Assembly (NCBI GenBank): GCA_030632865.1
Contig: DAOVTY010000084.1
Coordinates: forward strand, 1-10,876
Source of the DNA: Bacteroidota bacterium
GTDB lineage: Bacteria > Bacteroidota > Bacteroidia > Bacteroidales > Prolixibacteraceae
Length of the DNA: 10,876 nucleotides
Reading direction: 5' to 3'
This document shows positions 1 to 6,816 of the stretch, in pieces; the first letter of the stretch is position 1; each line of letters starts with the position of its first letter. The translations under genes were made by a program, and so were the position numbers. The notes below the pieces were generated by a model, which made no database searches, was not told the DNA's origin, and saw only the letters and a program-made list of their open reading frames with translations.

Positions 1-1478
1 CTGCTTCCCAGCGAAGTTGCCAGATTTATTCGTTGCGATTCGCCACCCGAAAGTGTTGAGGATAATCGATTTAATGTGAGGTAACCCAAACCAACATCGT
101 TTAAAAAATCTAATCTGTTATTAATTTCGATTAAAATACGTTTTGCAATTTCTGTGTCGTGAGAATCTAATTTCAATTTGGCAAAAAATTCTCGTAATTC
201 GGAAACTGGCATTAAAACTAATTCTTGTAATGATTTTTTTGCAACTTTTACATAACCAGCTTCTTTTTTCAATCGGCTGCCTTTACAATCTGGGCAAATG
301 GTTTTACCACGGTAGCGCGAAAGCATAACACGGTATTGAATTTTATAACTGTTTTCTTCCAAAAATTTGAAGAAGCGGTTTAATCCTTTAAAATGTTCGT
401 TGCCTGTCCAGAGTAAAAATTTTTGTGCTTCGGTTAATTCATAAAATGGTTTGTGAATGGGGAAATTGAATTTCTCGGCAGAATATATTAATTGATTTTT
501 CCATTCACTCATTTTTTCGCCCTTCCAACATGCTACTGCATCTTGATAAATAGATAGCGATTTATTTGGAATTACAAGGTCTTCGTCGATACCAATAACT
601 TTACCGTATCCTTCGCAAATCGGGCATGCACCAACCGGATTGTTAAAACTAAACATGTGTACTGTAGGCTCTTCAAACTCAATTCCATCGGCACTAAAAA
701 GGTTCGAAAATTTTTGAGAAACTATTTTCTCTTTCCCAAATACTTTTATTTGGCACTCGCCGTGTCCTTCAAAAAAAGCAGTTTGTACAGAGTCTGCAAT
801 TCTACTTTGCGTGTCTTCGTCGTTTTTAACAGAAATCCGATCGATTACAAGATGAGAGTTGTTTTTATTTAGCTCTTTTGGTTTGCTTTCCAAAAGCTCG
901 TCAATACGTTTTATTTCATCGTTTGTCTCAAGTCTAGTAAATCCTTGCTGCATTAATAATTCAGCTTCCTGCAAAATAGTTCTTCCATTTTTAGGGAGAA
1001 GCGGAGAAGTAATAATTAATCGAGTTCCTTCATCGAATGAGTAGATAAAGTCAACAACGTCGGTAACACTTTGTCGAGTAACCAGTTTATTCGAGACCGG
1101 TGAAATAGTTTTTCCAATACGGGCAAAAAGTAGTTTTAAATAATCGTAAATTTCGGTTGAAGTACCAACAGTTGACCGTGGATTGCGTGTGTTTACTTTC
1201 TGTTCTATTGCAATTGCAGGTGGAATACCTTTAATAAAATCAACTTCTGGTTTGTTTATTCGTCCTAGAAACTGTCTTGCGTACGATGATAGACTTTCAA
1301 CATATCGTCGTTGTCCTTCAGCAAAAAGAGTGTCGAATGCTAAAGATGATTTTCCGGATCCGGACACTCCTGTTACCACAATAAACTTATTTAAAGGTAT
1401 TTGCAGGCTTACATTTTTTAGATTATGTACTCTTGCTTTTCGTATTTCTATATGTTTTGGTCTGTTCTCGTTTGGCAT
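1..1478 (-). CDS. uvrA: UvrA excinuclease ABC subunit A, N-terminal half (cut by the left edge)
   Basis: UvrA is the damage-recognition ATPase of nucleotide excision repair. It dimerises, loads UvrB at lesions and acts in the cytoplasm on DNA. The frame reads unbroken for 492 codons from the ATG at 1478 and leaves the window at position 1, so about half of a protein that is normally 930-950 residues is visible. Walker A GVSGSGKS is at residues 37-44, followed by the UvrA-typical stretch GQRRYVESLSSYARQF. Two Cys pairs are visible, C285/C288 (CPICEGYG) and C395/C398 (CPDCKG), as expected for the zinc-binding parts of the first half. The ABC signature LSGGE is at 476-480, near its usual position. 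The start is the first ATG of the frame, just ahead of the conserved I-x-I-x-x-A-R-x-H-N-L-K opening. The gene is divergent from an ECF sigma factor across 158 bp. No LexA-like operator was recognised. Identity is certain; which UvrA paralogue it is cannot be told from half the protein. Confidence 0.97.
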   Translation of the reverse strand, partial: MPNENRPKHIEIRKARVHNLKNVSLQIPLNKFIVVTGVSGSGKSSLAFDTLFAEGQRRYVESLSSYARQFLGRINKPEVDFIKGIPPAIAIEQKVNTRNPRSTVGTSTEIYDYLKLLFARIGKTISPVSNKLVTRQSVTDVVDFIYSFDEGTRLIITSPLLPKNGRTILQEAELLMQQGFTRLETNDEIKRIDELLESKPKELNKNNSHLVIDRISVKNDEDTQSRIADSVQTAFFEGHGECQIKVFGKEKIVSQKFSNLFSADGIEFEEPTVHMFSFNNPVGACPICEGYGKVIGIDEDLVIPNKSLSIYQDAVACWKGEKMSEWKNQLIYSAEKFNFPIHKPFYELTEAQKFLLWTGNEHFKGLNRFFKFLEENSYKIQYRVMLSRYRGKTICPDCKGSRLKKEAGYVKVAKKSLQELVLMPVSELREFFAKLKLDSHDTEIAKRILIEINNRLDFLNDVGLGYLTLNRLSSTLSGGESQRINLATSLGS

Positions 1479-1636
1479 AATTAATTAAGGAATGTAATAT
1501 TTTGTTAAAAAAATTTGTATTGTAAAATAAAAAGTACCATTTTTGGTGCAACAAAATTAAAAAATTGTTTCACTTCATTTAAAAAAGACGCCTATAGATA
1601 ATATATACTTTTTGTTTTACAATTAAATAGAAGGTA
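1479..1636. promoter_or_regulatory. Divergent uvrA / sigma-factor intergenic region
   Basis: This 158-bp, very AT-rich gap separates two divergent starts, so it should hold promoters for both genes. I see no clean TAnnTTTG box on either strand. The nearest on the plus strand is TACTTTTTG around 1606-1614, which has one base too many between TA and TTTG. An AGAAGG stretch at 1629-1634 lies only 2 nt before the sigma-factor ATG, close for a ribosome binding site. The assignment rests on gene orientation, not on a recognised motif. Confidence 0.4.
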
Positions 1637-2230
1637 ATGTTTAAAGAAAATTTACTGAACGACAATACGCTTGTTCAGCAATTTATCGCAGGTGATCAAA
1701 ATTCATTAGAAATTTTAATCCGTCGTCATAAAAGCAGAGTGTTTTCGTATATTTTGCTTATTATGAAGAATAAAGAATTGGCTGAAGATATTTTTCAGGA
1801 GACTTTTATAAAAGTAATTCGCTCGTTAAAAAGAGGGAAGTATGTCGATAATGGAAAGTTTGTTTCGTGGGTTTTGCGTATTTCGCATAATCTAATAATC
1901 GACCATTTTAGAAAAGAAAAGTTAAGAGGAACTATCTCCAACGATAATTCGAGTGTGGATATCTTTAATTCACGAAAATTCTCGGAAGATACTATTGAAG
2001 ATCAATTGGTATCCAGCCAGATTTTAAACGAAGTTAAAGAGTTAGTTTCTGAATTGCCCGAAGATCAGCAGCAAGTTATTTATATGCGTCATTATCAGGA
2101 GCTAAGTTTTAAGGAAATTGCAGATCAAACAGGAGTAAGTATTAATACCGCACTGGGGAGGATGAGATATGCTTTAATTAATTTGCGGAAATTGATTGAA
2201 GAGAAGAAATTAGTTCTCACAAAATTTTAA
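1637..2230 (+). CDS. ECF-type sigma-70 family RNA polymerase sigma factor
   Basis: This 197-residue protein has the two-domain build of group IV (ECF) sigma factors, which redirect RNA polymerase to a small set of promoters. Region 2 spans roughly residues 12-95: an A-G-D-x-x-S-L-E-I-L opening, DIFQETF at 51-57 (region 2.2, core polymerase contact) and RISHNLIIDHFRK at 81-93 (regions 2.3/2.4, -10 recognition and melting). A poorly conserved linker of about 30 residues follows. Region 4 spans about 127-187, with LPEDQQQVIYMRHYQELSF and the helix-turn-helix EIADQTGVSINTALGRMRYA. There is no extra C-terminal domain. No gene with an anti-sigma membrane protein is adjacent; the only partner is a 70-residue soluble-looking protein 69 bp downstream. 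The start is the first ATG, with AGAAGG just upstream. The family call is secure. The regulon is unknown, and divergence from uvrA is not evidence of a DNA-damage role. Confidence 0.95.
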   Translation: MFKENLLNDNTLVQQFIAGDQNSLEILIRRHKSRVFSYILLIMKNKELAEDIFQETFIKVIRSLKRGKYVDNGKFVSWVLRISHNLIIDHFRKEKLRGTISNDNSSVDIFNSRKFSEDTIEDQLVSSQILNEVKELVSELPEDQQQVIYMRHYQELSFKEIADQTGVSINTALGRMRYALINLRKLIEEKKLVLTKF

Positions 2231-2299
2231 CTTTCGTTAACACAATATTCAATTGAGACTGGCGTTTTAAGGTAAATAAAAACAAGTTATTATTTGCCT

Positions 2300-2512
2300 A
2301 TGAAAAAACATTCTACTTTAATTTATTTAGTTAATAGTTTTCAGGCTGAAGAGGCGGCTCAAAATAGAGCTGATGATGTTATTGGAAATCAATTAACTGT
2401 GATGGAGTTTGAACCATCAGAACGTTCGATAGAGAATATTCTGAATTTTGCCCGTTCGTACGAGGTTTTAGAAACCGAAAGTGTTGGGTACGCAGAAATG
2501 AATTTGAATTAA
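2300..2512 (+). CDS. Small uncharacterised protein downstream of the ECF sigma factor
   Basis: I do not recognise a named family. The ATG at 2300 gives 70 residues. A TTG two codons earlier (2294) is also in frame, but ATG followed by KKHSTLIYL is the more natural start. The protein is soluble-looking and acidic in its middle and C-terminal parts, with no signal peptide, membrane helix or Cys. Its second half, F-E-P-S-E-R-S-I-E-N-I-L-N-F-A-R-S-Y-E-V, looks like an amphipathic helix and is the most motif-like part. It starts 69 bp after the sigma gene in the same direction and ends directly before a strong terminator, so the two genes probably share a transcript. A sigma-factor partner or modulator is possible by position only. 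It uses ordinary codons and is clearly bounded, so I believe it is a real gene. Confidence 0.75.
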   Translation: MKKHSTLIYLVNSFQAEEAAQNRADDVIGNQLTVMEFEPSERSIENILNFARSYEVLETESVGYAEMNLN

Positions 2513-2513
2513 C

Positions 2514-2547
2514 AATAAGGCATCCGTCAATTGACGGATGCCTTATT
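2514..2547. terminator. Perfect 34-bp palindrome, terminator between convergent genes
   Basis: Bases 2514-2547 read identically on both strands. The central stem includes GGCATCCGTCA pairing with TGACGGATGCC, GC-rich for this genome. It starts 1 nt after the stop of the small protein and its last base belongs to the stop codon of nhaA. A T-rich run (about 2546-2560) follows on the plus strand, giving a textbook intrinsic terminator there. The minus-strand side is less T-rich, but the same hairpin would form, so two-way termination is likely. Confidence 0.88.
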
Positions 2548-3842
2548 TATTTCTTTTTTAAAGTTAATCTCATTACAAAATAACCAAGCAATCCTGCAAA
2601 GAGAGAACCAAAAAGAATACCCATTTTTGCTGAGTCGATTAAAACTGGATCGGTAAAAGCTAGGCTGTTTATAAAGAGCGACATTGTAAATCCTAATCCA
2701 CCTAAAATAGAAACACCCGCCAATTGTTTTAATGTTACATTCTTCGGAAGCTCAGCCAATTTTAGTTTAATTGCAATATACGAGAATGAGAATATTCCTA
2801 TAAAATTACCCACAACCAAACTAATAGCAATATTAATTGAAAGAGCCAGATTTGTATCTCCCGAAAAACTAAAAACAACACCAGCATTTGCCAGGGCAAA
2901 AAGTGGCATAATTAAATATGAAACCCAGCCATGTAAATTATGTTCAAGATACTGAAGCGGGGGAGCTGTTTTTTCTGTGAGATCTTCTAACTCTTCTATC
3001 GATTGTAACTGCTTGTGATTTAGAATAGTTTTATCGTGTTTTGTCGAACACTCTTTTAAAAAATTGTCTAAAATGGCTTTCCCGTTTTCGTAAAACGAGC
3101 GTGTATCAGTTTTACGCGCAATAGGAATTGTTAAAGCCATTAAAACTCCAGCAATTGTTGAATGAATTCCAGATTTTAAAAACAGTATCCAAACAATTAC
3201 TCCAGAGATTAAAAAAATGTATTTTGAATAATATCCATATTTTGAGATAATAAATAGTACGGCGACAATAATTAATCCTACAATTATATTCGACCAAATA
3301 AGGTTAGAGCTATAGAAAAAGGCAATAACCAAAACAGCACCTAAATCGTCGATAATAGCAAAAGCCATTAAAAATATTTTTATTCCGGAAGGTACTCTGT
3401 TTCCCAATAGTTTTAAAATTCCGAGTGTAAAAGCTATGTCTGCAGCCATTGGGATTCCCCAGCCTCCAGATCCGGCATTTCCTTTGTTTAGGGTTACAAA
3501 AAGTAATGCAGGCACAATCATGCCGCCAATGGCAGCGAAGAATGGCAGCGATGCATTTTTAATCTTGTTCAATTCGCCAACCATTATTTCACGTTTTAAC
3601 TCCAATCCAATTAGAAAGAAAAAAATAGCCATTAATCCATCGTTGATCCACTTTAAAACTGGCTTTGAAAGTTCGAAACCTGGTAAACTTATTGAAATGT
3701 CGTTCTGCCAAAAACCTAGAAAAGATTCGCTGATTGCACTGTTGGCAAGAATCAGTGCAGAAACGGTTGCCATAAAAAGAATTATGCTACTAGATGTTTC
3801 TAGTTGAATAAATTTATTGATAGGTTCTTTTATAAATTTCAT
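2547..3842 (-). CDS. nhaA: NhaA family Na+/H+ antiporter
   Basis: NhaA is an inner-membrane antiporter that expels Na+ (or Li+) in exchange for protons and supports salt and pH homeostasis. The 431 residues show the family's hallmark segments: FFFLIGLELKRE (75-86), IPMAADIAFTLG (130-141), LMAFAIIDDLGAVLVIAFFY (158-177), SGIHSTIAG (224-232), LHGWVSYLIMPLFALANAGV (303-322) and GLGFTMSLFI (382-391). By alignment from memory to E. coli NhaA, D135 matches D133, D165/D166 match D163/D164, and H227 matches H225. E. coli Lys300 (GKPLGI) falls on N346 (GNFIGI), and Thr132 on A134. The protein is about 40 residues longer than the 388-residue E. coli protein, mostly from a charged cytoplasmic loop at about 245-300. 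It is convergent with the sigma-factor unit and divergent from the SPFH gene. No pH or Na+ responsive regulator gene is adjacent. Confidence 0.97.
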   Translation of the reverse strand: MKFIKEPINKFIQLETSSSIILFMATVSALILANSAISESFLGFWQNDISISLPGFELSKPVLKWINDGLMAIFFFLIGLELKREIMVGELNKIKNASLPFFAAIGGMIVPALLFVTLNKGNAGSGGWGIPMAADIAFTLGILKLLGNRVPSGIKIFLMAFAIIDDLGAVLVIAFFYSSNLIWSNIIVGLIIVAVLFIISKYGYYSKYIFLISGVIVWILFLKSGIHSTIAGVLMALTIPIARKTDTRSFYENGKAILDNFLKECSTKHDKTILNHKQLQSIEELEDLTEKTAPPLQYLEHNLHGWVSYLIMPLFALANAGVVFSFSGDTNLALSINIAISLVVGNFIGIFSFSYIAIKLKLAELPKNVTLKQLAGVSILGGLGFTMSLFINSLAFTDPVLIDSAKMGILFGSLFAGLLGYFVMRLTLKKK

Positions 3843-3967
3843 TTAAAATGTATTTATGTTGAAACGAAAATTGCTAAAATTTGTTTAATGTGTAATAATT
3901 TCAAAATTAAAAATTTATTTAATTGATTTCTTGTTTTTCTTAAAAATAAGTTTTAAATTGTGATACT

Positions 3968-4002
3968 ATTTTAATATCATTATACTTAAATTTTAATATC
4001 AT
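3968..4002 (+). repeat. 13-bp direct repeat, second copy overlapping the SPFH start codon
   Basis: ATTTTAATATCAT occurs at 3968-3980 and again at 3990-4002, start-to-start 22 bp. The second copy contributes the first two bases of the SPFH ATG. The pair lies in the 158-bp gap between divergent nhaA and the SPFH cluster. Two equal sites about two helical turns apart beside a start codon resemble an operator, and the cluster encodes a ribbon-helix-helix protein that could bind there. The region is very AT-rich, so part of the similarity may be compositional. Confidence 0.45.
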
Positions 4003-4846
4003 GGAAAAACATTATTCAGGGTTGTCGGGTTACTTCTTTCTTTTTTTAGAAATAGTTTTATTATTATTAATTGTTTTTGGTTTTATGCGGGGAATGGTTG
4101 CTCCTGCAGTCATTTTAGTCCCTGTGTTTATATTAACTTTAATAGGTTTTACAGTTGTAGATCCAAATCAAAGTTGTGTAATGGTTTTGTTTGGTGCCTA
4201 CAAAGGGACCATAAAATCAAATGGTTTCTATTGGGTGAATCCGTTTTTTGTAAAGAAAAAGATTTCGTTACGTGCACGAAATTTTGATAGCGAAACTATT
4301 AAAGTAAACGACAAACTTGGTAACCCAATTATGATTGGGTTGGTGCTGGTTTGGAAAGTTGAAGATACATTTAAATCTGCTTTTGGAGTTGATGAATTTG
4401 AACATTTTGTAGTAGTTCAAAGCGAGGCAGCATTACGTAAACTTGCAGGTTTATATCCGTATGATAATATCGAGGACGAATCGGCAAAAGTTACATTGCG
4501 TGATGGAACAGAGGAGGTCAATAATGAGTTGGAACGTGAGATTGTTGAGCGTCTGGATATAGCTGGAATTAATGTCATCGAGGCACGTATTAATCACATT
4601 GCTTACGCTCAGGAAATTGCACAGGCAATGTTAAAACGCCAGCAAGCAACAGCAATTGTAGCAGCACGATATAAGATAGTTGAAGGAGCTGTAAGTATGG
4701 TAGAAATGGCTTTGGAACAACTCAGCGAAAAAAATATTGTGGATTTAGATGATGACAAAAAAGCTACGATGGTAAGCAATTTAATGGTTGTTTTATGCGG
4801 CGACAAAGATGCTACGCCAATTGTAAATACCGGAAGTATTTATTAA
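4001..4846 (+). CDS. SPFH / band-7 domain membrane protein (stomatin/flotillin superfamily)
   Basis: SPFH proteins form oligomeric membrane-bound assemblies that organise membrane domains or hold partner proteins, often proteases. This 281-residue protein has two N-terminal hydrophobic segments (about 11-28 and 34-52). The SPFH domain follows, from VVDPNQSCVMVLFGAYKGT (52-70) through GFYWVNPFF, LRARNF and a beta-rich core to about 200. AQEIAQAMLKRQQATAIVAARYKIVEGAV (203-231) is the helical, Ala/Gln-rich part typical after the domain. The C-terminus is short and lacks the long coiled coil of flotillins. It is followed after a single base by a membrane protein gene, so the two are very likely translationally coupled. 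The ATG at 4001 has no clear Shine-Dalgarno sequence and overlaps a 13-bp direct repeat. The domain call is secure; the cellular role is unknown. Confidence 0.92.
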   Translation: MEKHYSGLSGYFFLFLEIVLLLLIVFGFMRGMVAPAVILVPVFILTLIGFTVVDPNQSCVMVLFGAYKGTIKSNGFYWVNPFFVKKKISLRARNFDSETIKVNDKLGNPIMIGLVLVWKVEDTFKSAFGVDEFEHFVVVQSEAALRKLAGLYPYDNIEDESAKVTLRDGTEEVNNELEREIVERLDIAGINVIEARINHIAYAQEIAQAMLKRQQATAIVAARYKIVEGAVSMVEMALEQLSEKNIVDLDDDKKATMVSNLMVVLCGDKDATPIVNTGSIY

Positions 4847-4847
4847 A

Positions 4848-5447
4848 ATGGAACGAATTCTTTTTACAGAAGAACAGCGTTTTAATCAGTGGAGGTTGTC
4901 GCTGATAATGATCTTTTCATTGGCTGCAGTTTTAGTTCCGTTTTTGTATGGGATTTATTCGCAGGAAGTTTTAAACGAACCTTTTGGCAATAGCCCAATG
5001 AGTGCTGAAGGTTTAATTGTTACTGGAATATCTTCGCTGCTAATTATGGGTTTGATTTTGGTGATTTTTATACATTCTAAATTGAAAACTAAAATTACCG
5101 ACGAAGCAGTTTGGGTTGCCTATCCTCCAATGAAAAATAAATGGAGAAAAATTCTCCCCGGAGAGATTGAAAGATACGATGTTCGCATTTATAAAGCATT
5201 GCGTGAATATGGAGGTTACGGCATAAAGCGAAGAGTTAAATATGGGCAGTCTTACACTATTTCGGGGAATGTTGGTTTGCAGCTTTATTTAAAAAATGGC
5301 AAAAAACTTTTAATAGGAACGCAAAAAAAGCAAGCCATGGAATACGCGATGGGGAAATTAATGAACATAGAAAAATTGTCTGGTGGCAATAAAACAAAGA
5401 CCATAAAACCTAAAACAGGGTTTTTAGAAAAATTAAAAAGTTTTTGA
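4848..5447 (+). CDS. Two-helix membrane protein with a cytoplasmic beta-rich domain
   Basis: This 199-residue protein of unknown function has two predicted membrane helices, about 17-36 and 56-76, joined by a short extracytoplasmic loop. A basic, beta-rich domain follows (about 80-172) with D-E-A-V-W-V-A-Y-P-P, E-I-E-R-Y-D-V-R, YGGYGIKRR, Y-T-I-S-G-N-V-G-L-Q-L and NGKKLLIGTQK. The pattern of beta strands ending in a Gly-Lys-Lys-Leu-Leu-Ile-Gly-Thr-Gln turn and then a helix resembles small bacterial PH-like membrane domains, but I cannot assign a family with certainty. The tail (178-199) is Lys-rich and probably disordered. The start lies 1 nt after the SPFH stop, which implies co-translation and a shared role, possibly as the SPFH protein's membrane partner. 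Position and topology are seen; partnership is inferred. Confidence 0.85.
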   Translation: MERILFTEEQRFNQWRLSLIMIFSLAAVLVPFLYGIYSQEVLNEPFGNSPMSAEGLIVTGISSLLIMGLILVIFIHSKLKTKITDEAVWVAYPPMKNKWRKILPGEIERYDVRIYKALREYGGYGIKRRVKYGQSYTISGNVGLQLYLKNGKKLLIGTQKKQAMEYAMGKLMNIEKLSGGNKTKTIKPKTGFLEKLKSF

Positions 5448-5540
5448 TTTTGCTTGCCATAGAAATTGTAGTAGCTATTCTGATATTTGTTGTTATTTAG
5501 TTTTTTAAAGGGAATTGGTATTTGGTAGAAGGGAAATATT

Positions 5541-5705
5541 ATGGCAAAGAAAAAAACATTTGTGTTGCGTGTAAATCCTGAAACAATGCAAGCTGTTGAA
5601 CGGTGGGCTGCCGATGATTTTAGGAGTATAAACGGGCAGTTGGAGTGGATAATCCATAACGCGCTTAAAAACGCAAATCGATTGAAAAGAAATGCGGAAA
5701 AGTAA
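5541..5705 (+). CDS. Arc-like ribbon-helix-helix DNA-binding protein (54 aa)
   Basis: This is a 54-residue gene. KKTFVLRVNPETM gives the N-terminal beta strand (about 5-13) that would insert in the DNA major groove, then helix A (about 14-26, M-Q-A-V-E-R-W-A) and helix B (about 29-44, SINGQLEWIIHNALKN). S-I-N-G-Q-L-E-W matches the S-V-N-S-E-I-Y turn and helix B start of P22 Arc. Such proteins act as dimers of ribbon-helix-helix folds on paired operator half-sites, usually as repressors. A Shine-Dalgarno-like AGAAGGG (5527-5533) sits 7 nt before the ATG, unusual for this phylum and good support for the start. It lies 93 bp after the membrane protein gene and 42 bp before the zinc-ribbon gene, all on the same strand. 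It may regulate its own cluster; the target is not known. Confidence 0.88.
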   Translation: MAKKKTFVLRVNPETMQAVERWAADDFRSINGQLEWIIHNALKNANRLKRNAEK

Positions 5706-5747
5706 TTTTGATTGAAAATTCTGTTCTAATCAAAAAACAAAACAAAA

Positions 5748-5963
5748 ATGATGAAACAAAAAAGTTATGCCTGTCCGAAATGTGGCAATAGAAATGCCGA
5801 TGTTGACCAAATAAGAACAACCGGCTCGGGTTTTACAAAATATTTTAATATTCAAAACCGCAAGTTTACAACAGTAAGTTGTACAAATTGTGGATATACT
5901 GAGTTATACAAAGGAAAACCTTCGAGCGGAGCAAGTAATGTACTCGACTTTCTAACCAATTAA
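5748..5963 (+). CDS. Zinc-ribbon protein (COG3478/YpzJ-like)
   Basis: This 71-residue protein is a single zinc ribbon. Two CxxC knuckles, CPKCGN (about 9-14) and CTNCGY (about 45-50), flank a conserved middle Q-I-R-T-T-G-S-G-F-T-K-Y-F-N-I-Q-N-R-K-F-T-T-V. This arrangement, with the I-R-T-T-G and N-I-Q-N-R-K-F phrases, matches the small family annotated as predicted nucleic-acid-binding zinc-ribbon proteins (COG3478, Bacillus YpzJ). The biochemical role is not established. Two adjacent ATG codons (5748 and 5751) could each serve as start, a difference of one residue. It is the last gene of the plus-strand cluster, 42 bp after the Arc-like gene. Whether it belongs functionally with the SPFH genes or is just co-located cannot be decided here. 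No convincing intrinsic terminator follows before the convergent LOG gene. Confidence 0.88.
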   Translation: MMKQKSYACPKCGNRNADVDQIRTTGSGFTKYFNIQNRKFTTVSCTNCGYTELYKGKPSSGASNVLDFLTN

Positions 5964-6092
5964 TTTTTATTTAAGAATTTTGGTTGTTTTTGAGCTGGTG
6001 ACTCAAAATTCCCTGCTCAATTTTCAGGCAAATATGCTAGCAAATTCTGAAATTAATAAATTGTTGAAAATAAATTGCGACTGTATACTTTC

Positions 6093-6674
6093 CTACTTTT
6101 CAGGTACTTTAAACCACTTATTATCTAACTCAACAGGTTTGTAGTTTTTGATATATTCCATCGCTTCATCGGAGTTATTTGCAATAAAATAGAGATTGCG
6201 GTATACCTCTTTTGCAAACATTTCGTTGTACGAAACCTCGAATTGTTTTAGAAGGTACTTGAAAAAATTATTGGTATTTATAAAAACAACGGGTTTTGTA
6301 TGATAAGAGAGTTGACGCAAAGTCATTACTTCTAAAATCTCTTCAAGCGTTCCGAATCCTCCTGGCAAAGCTATAAATACGTCAGACATTTCGCGCATTT
6401 TGGATTTGCGTTCCATCATGTCTTTTGTAATTAATACATCGTGAGAATTATTAGAAGCTAACGATCGGCCTATCATTTTTTCGGGAATTATACCAATGGT
6501 TTTTGCTCCAGCATTTCTTGATGAAATTGTAACAGCCTCCATTAATCCAACATTTGCACCACCATTAATTAATGTGTGGCTGTTTTGTCCAATCAGTTTT
6601 CCCAATTTATCAGCTTCTTGAAAATAGATATTTGGAATGGCATTGCTAGATGAACAAAAAACACAGATATTCAT
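6093..6674 (-). CDS. LOG family protein (TIGR00730-like Rossmann fold)
   Basis: This 193-residue protein belongs to the LOG / 'lysine decarboxylase-like' Rossmann-fold family. Characterised members hydrolyse nucleoside 5'-monophosphates to free base and ribose 5-phosphate, in plants and some bacteria releasing active cytokinin. It opens with the strand MNICVFCSSS, then GGANVGLME (38-46), MMERKSKM (86-93, supplying the catalytic Arg region) and PGGFGTLEE (104-112, the nucleotide/phosphate-binding signature with the catalytic Glu). GGANVGLME has Glu where many members have Gly. Length fits the short type I form. It is downstream of gyrB on the same strand, but a terminator at 6709-6737 lies between, only 35 bp before its ATG, so any own promoter would have to be compact. 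The family is certain; the substrate is unknown, and no hormone role should be assumed. Confidence 0.93.
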   Translation of the reverse strand: MNICVFCSSSNAIPNIYFQEADKLGKLIGQNSHTLINGGANVGLMEAVTISSRNAGAKTIGIIPEKMIGRSLASNNSHDVLITKDMMERKSKMREMSDVFIALPGGFGTLEEILEVMTLRQLSYHTKPVVFINTNNFFKYLLKQFEVSYNEMFAKEVYRNLYFIANNSDEAMEYIKNYKPVELDNKWFKVPEK

Positions 6675-6708
6675 TTTTGATAGACTTTTAGATTATGAGT
6701 ATTAAGAC

Positions 6709-6737
6709 AAAAAAACCGAGATTATCCCGGTTTTTTT
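6709..6737 (-). terminator. Intrinsic terminator downstream of gyrB
   Basis: Seven A (6709-6715), CCG (6716-6718), a short interior with G-A/T-C pairs, CGG (6728-6730) and seven T (6731-6737) form a hairpin with one mismatch (6719/6727) and a 3-nt loop (6722-6724). Read on the minus strand it lies 80-108 nt after the gyrB stop and ends in a run of seven U. The flanking A and T runs make it nearly symmetrical, so it could also work on the plus strand, where no gene needs it. Confidence 0.8.
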
Positions 6738-6816
6738 AATGTATTTTTTAGTGTGATTCTAGTTTGTATAAAGTGTTTTTATACTTATTACTAACTACTA
6801 AAATCTAACTACTTCC

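Noticed and set aside
3436..3807. Plus-strand 123-codon frame inside nhaA
   Set aside because: Antisense to conserved NhaA motifs; composition reflects the opposite strand.
5988..6008. Hairpin TTTTGAG/CTCAAAA as terminator of the zinc-ribbon gene
   Set aside because: AT-rich 7-bp stem with no T run after it on either strand.
6766..6784. Hairpin GTATAAA/TTTATAC downstream of gyrB
   Set aside because: Short and AT-only apart from one pair; a much better terminator lies at 6709-6737.
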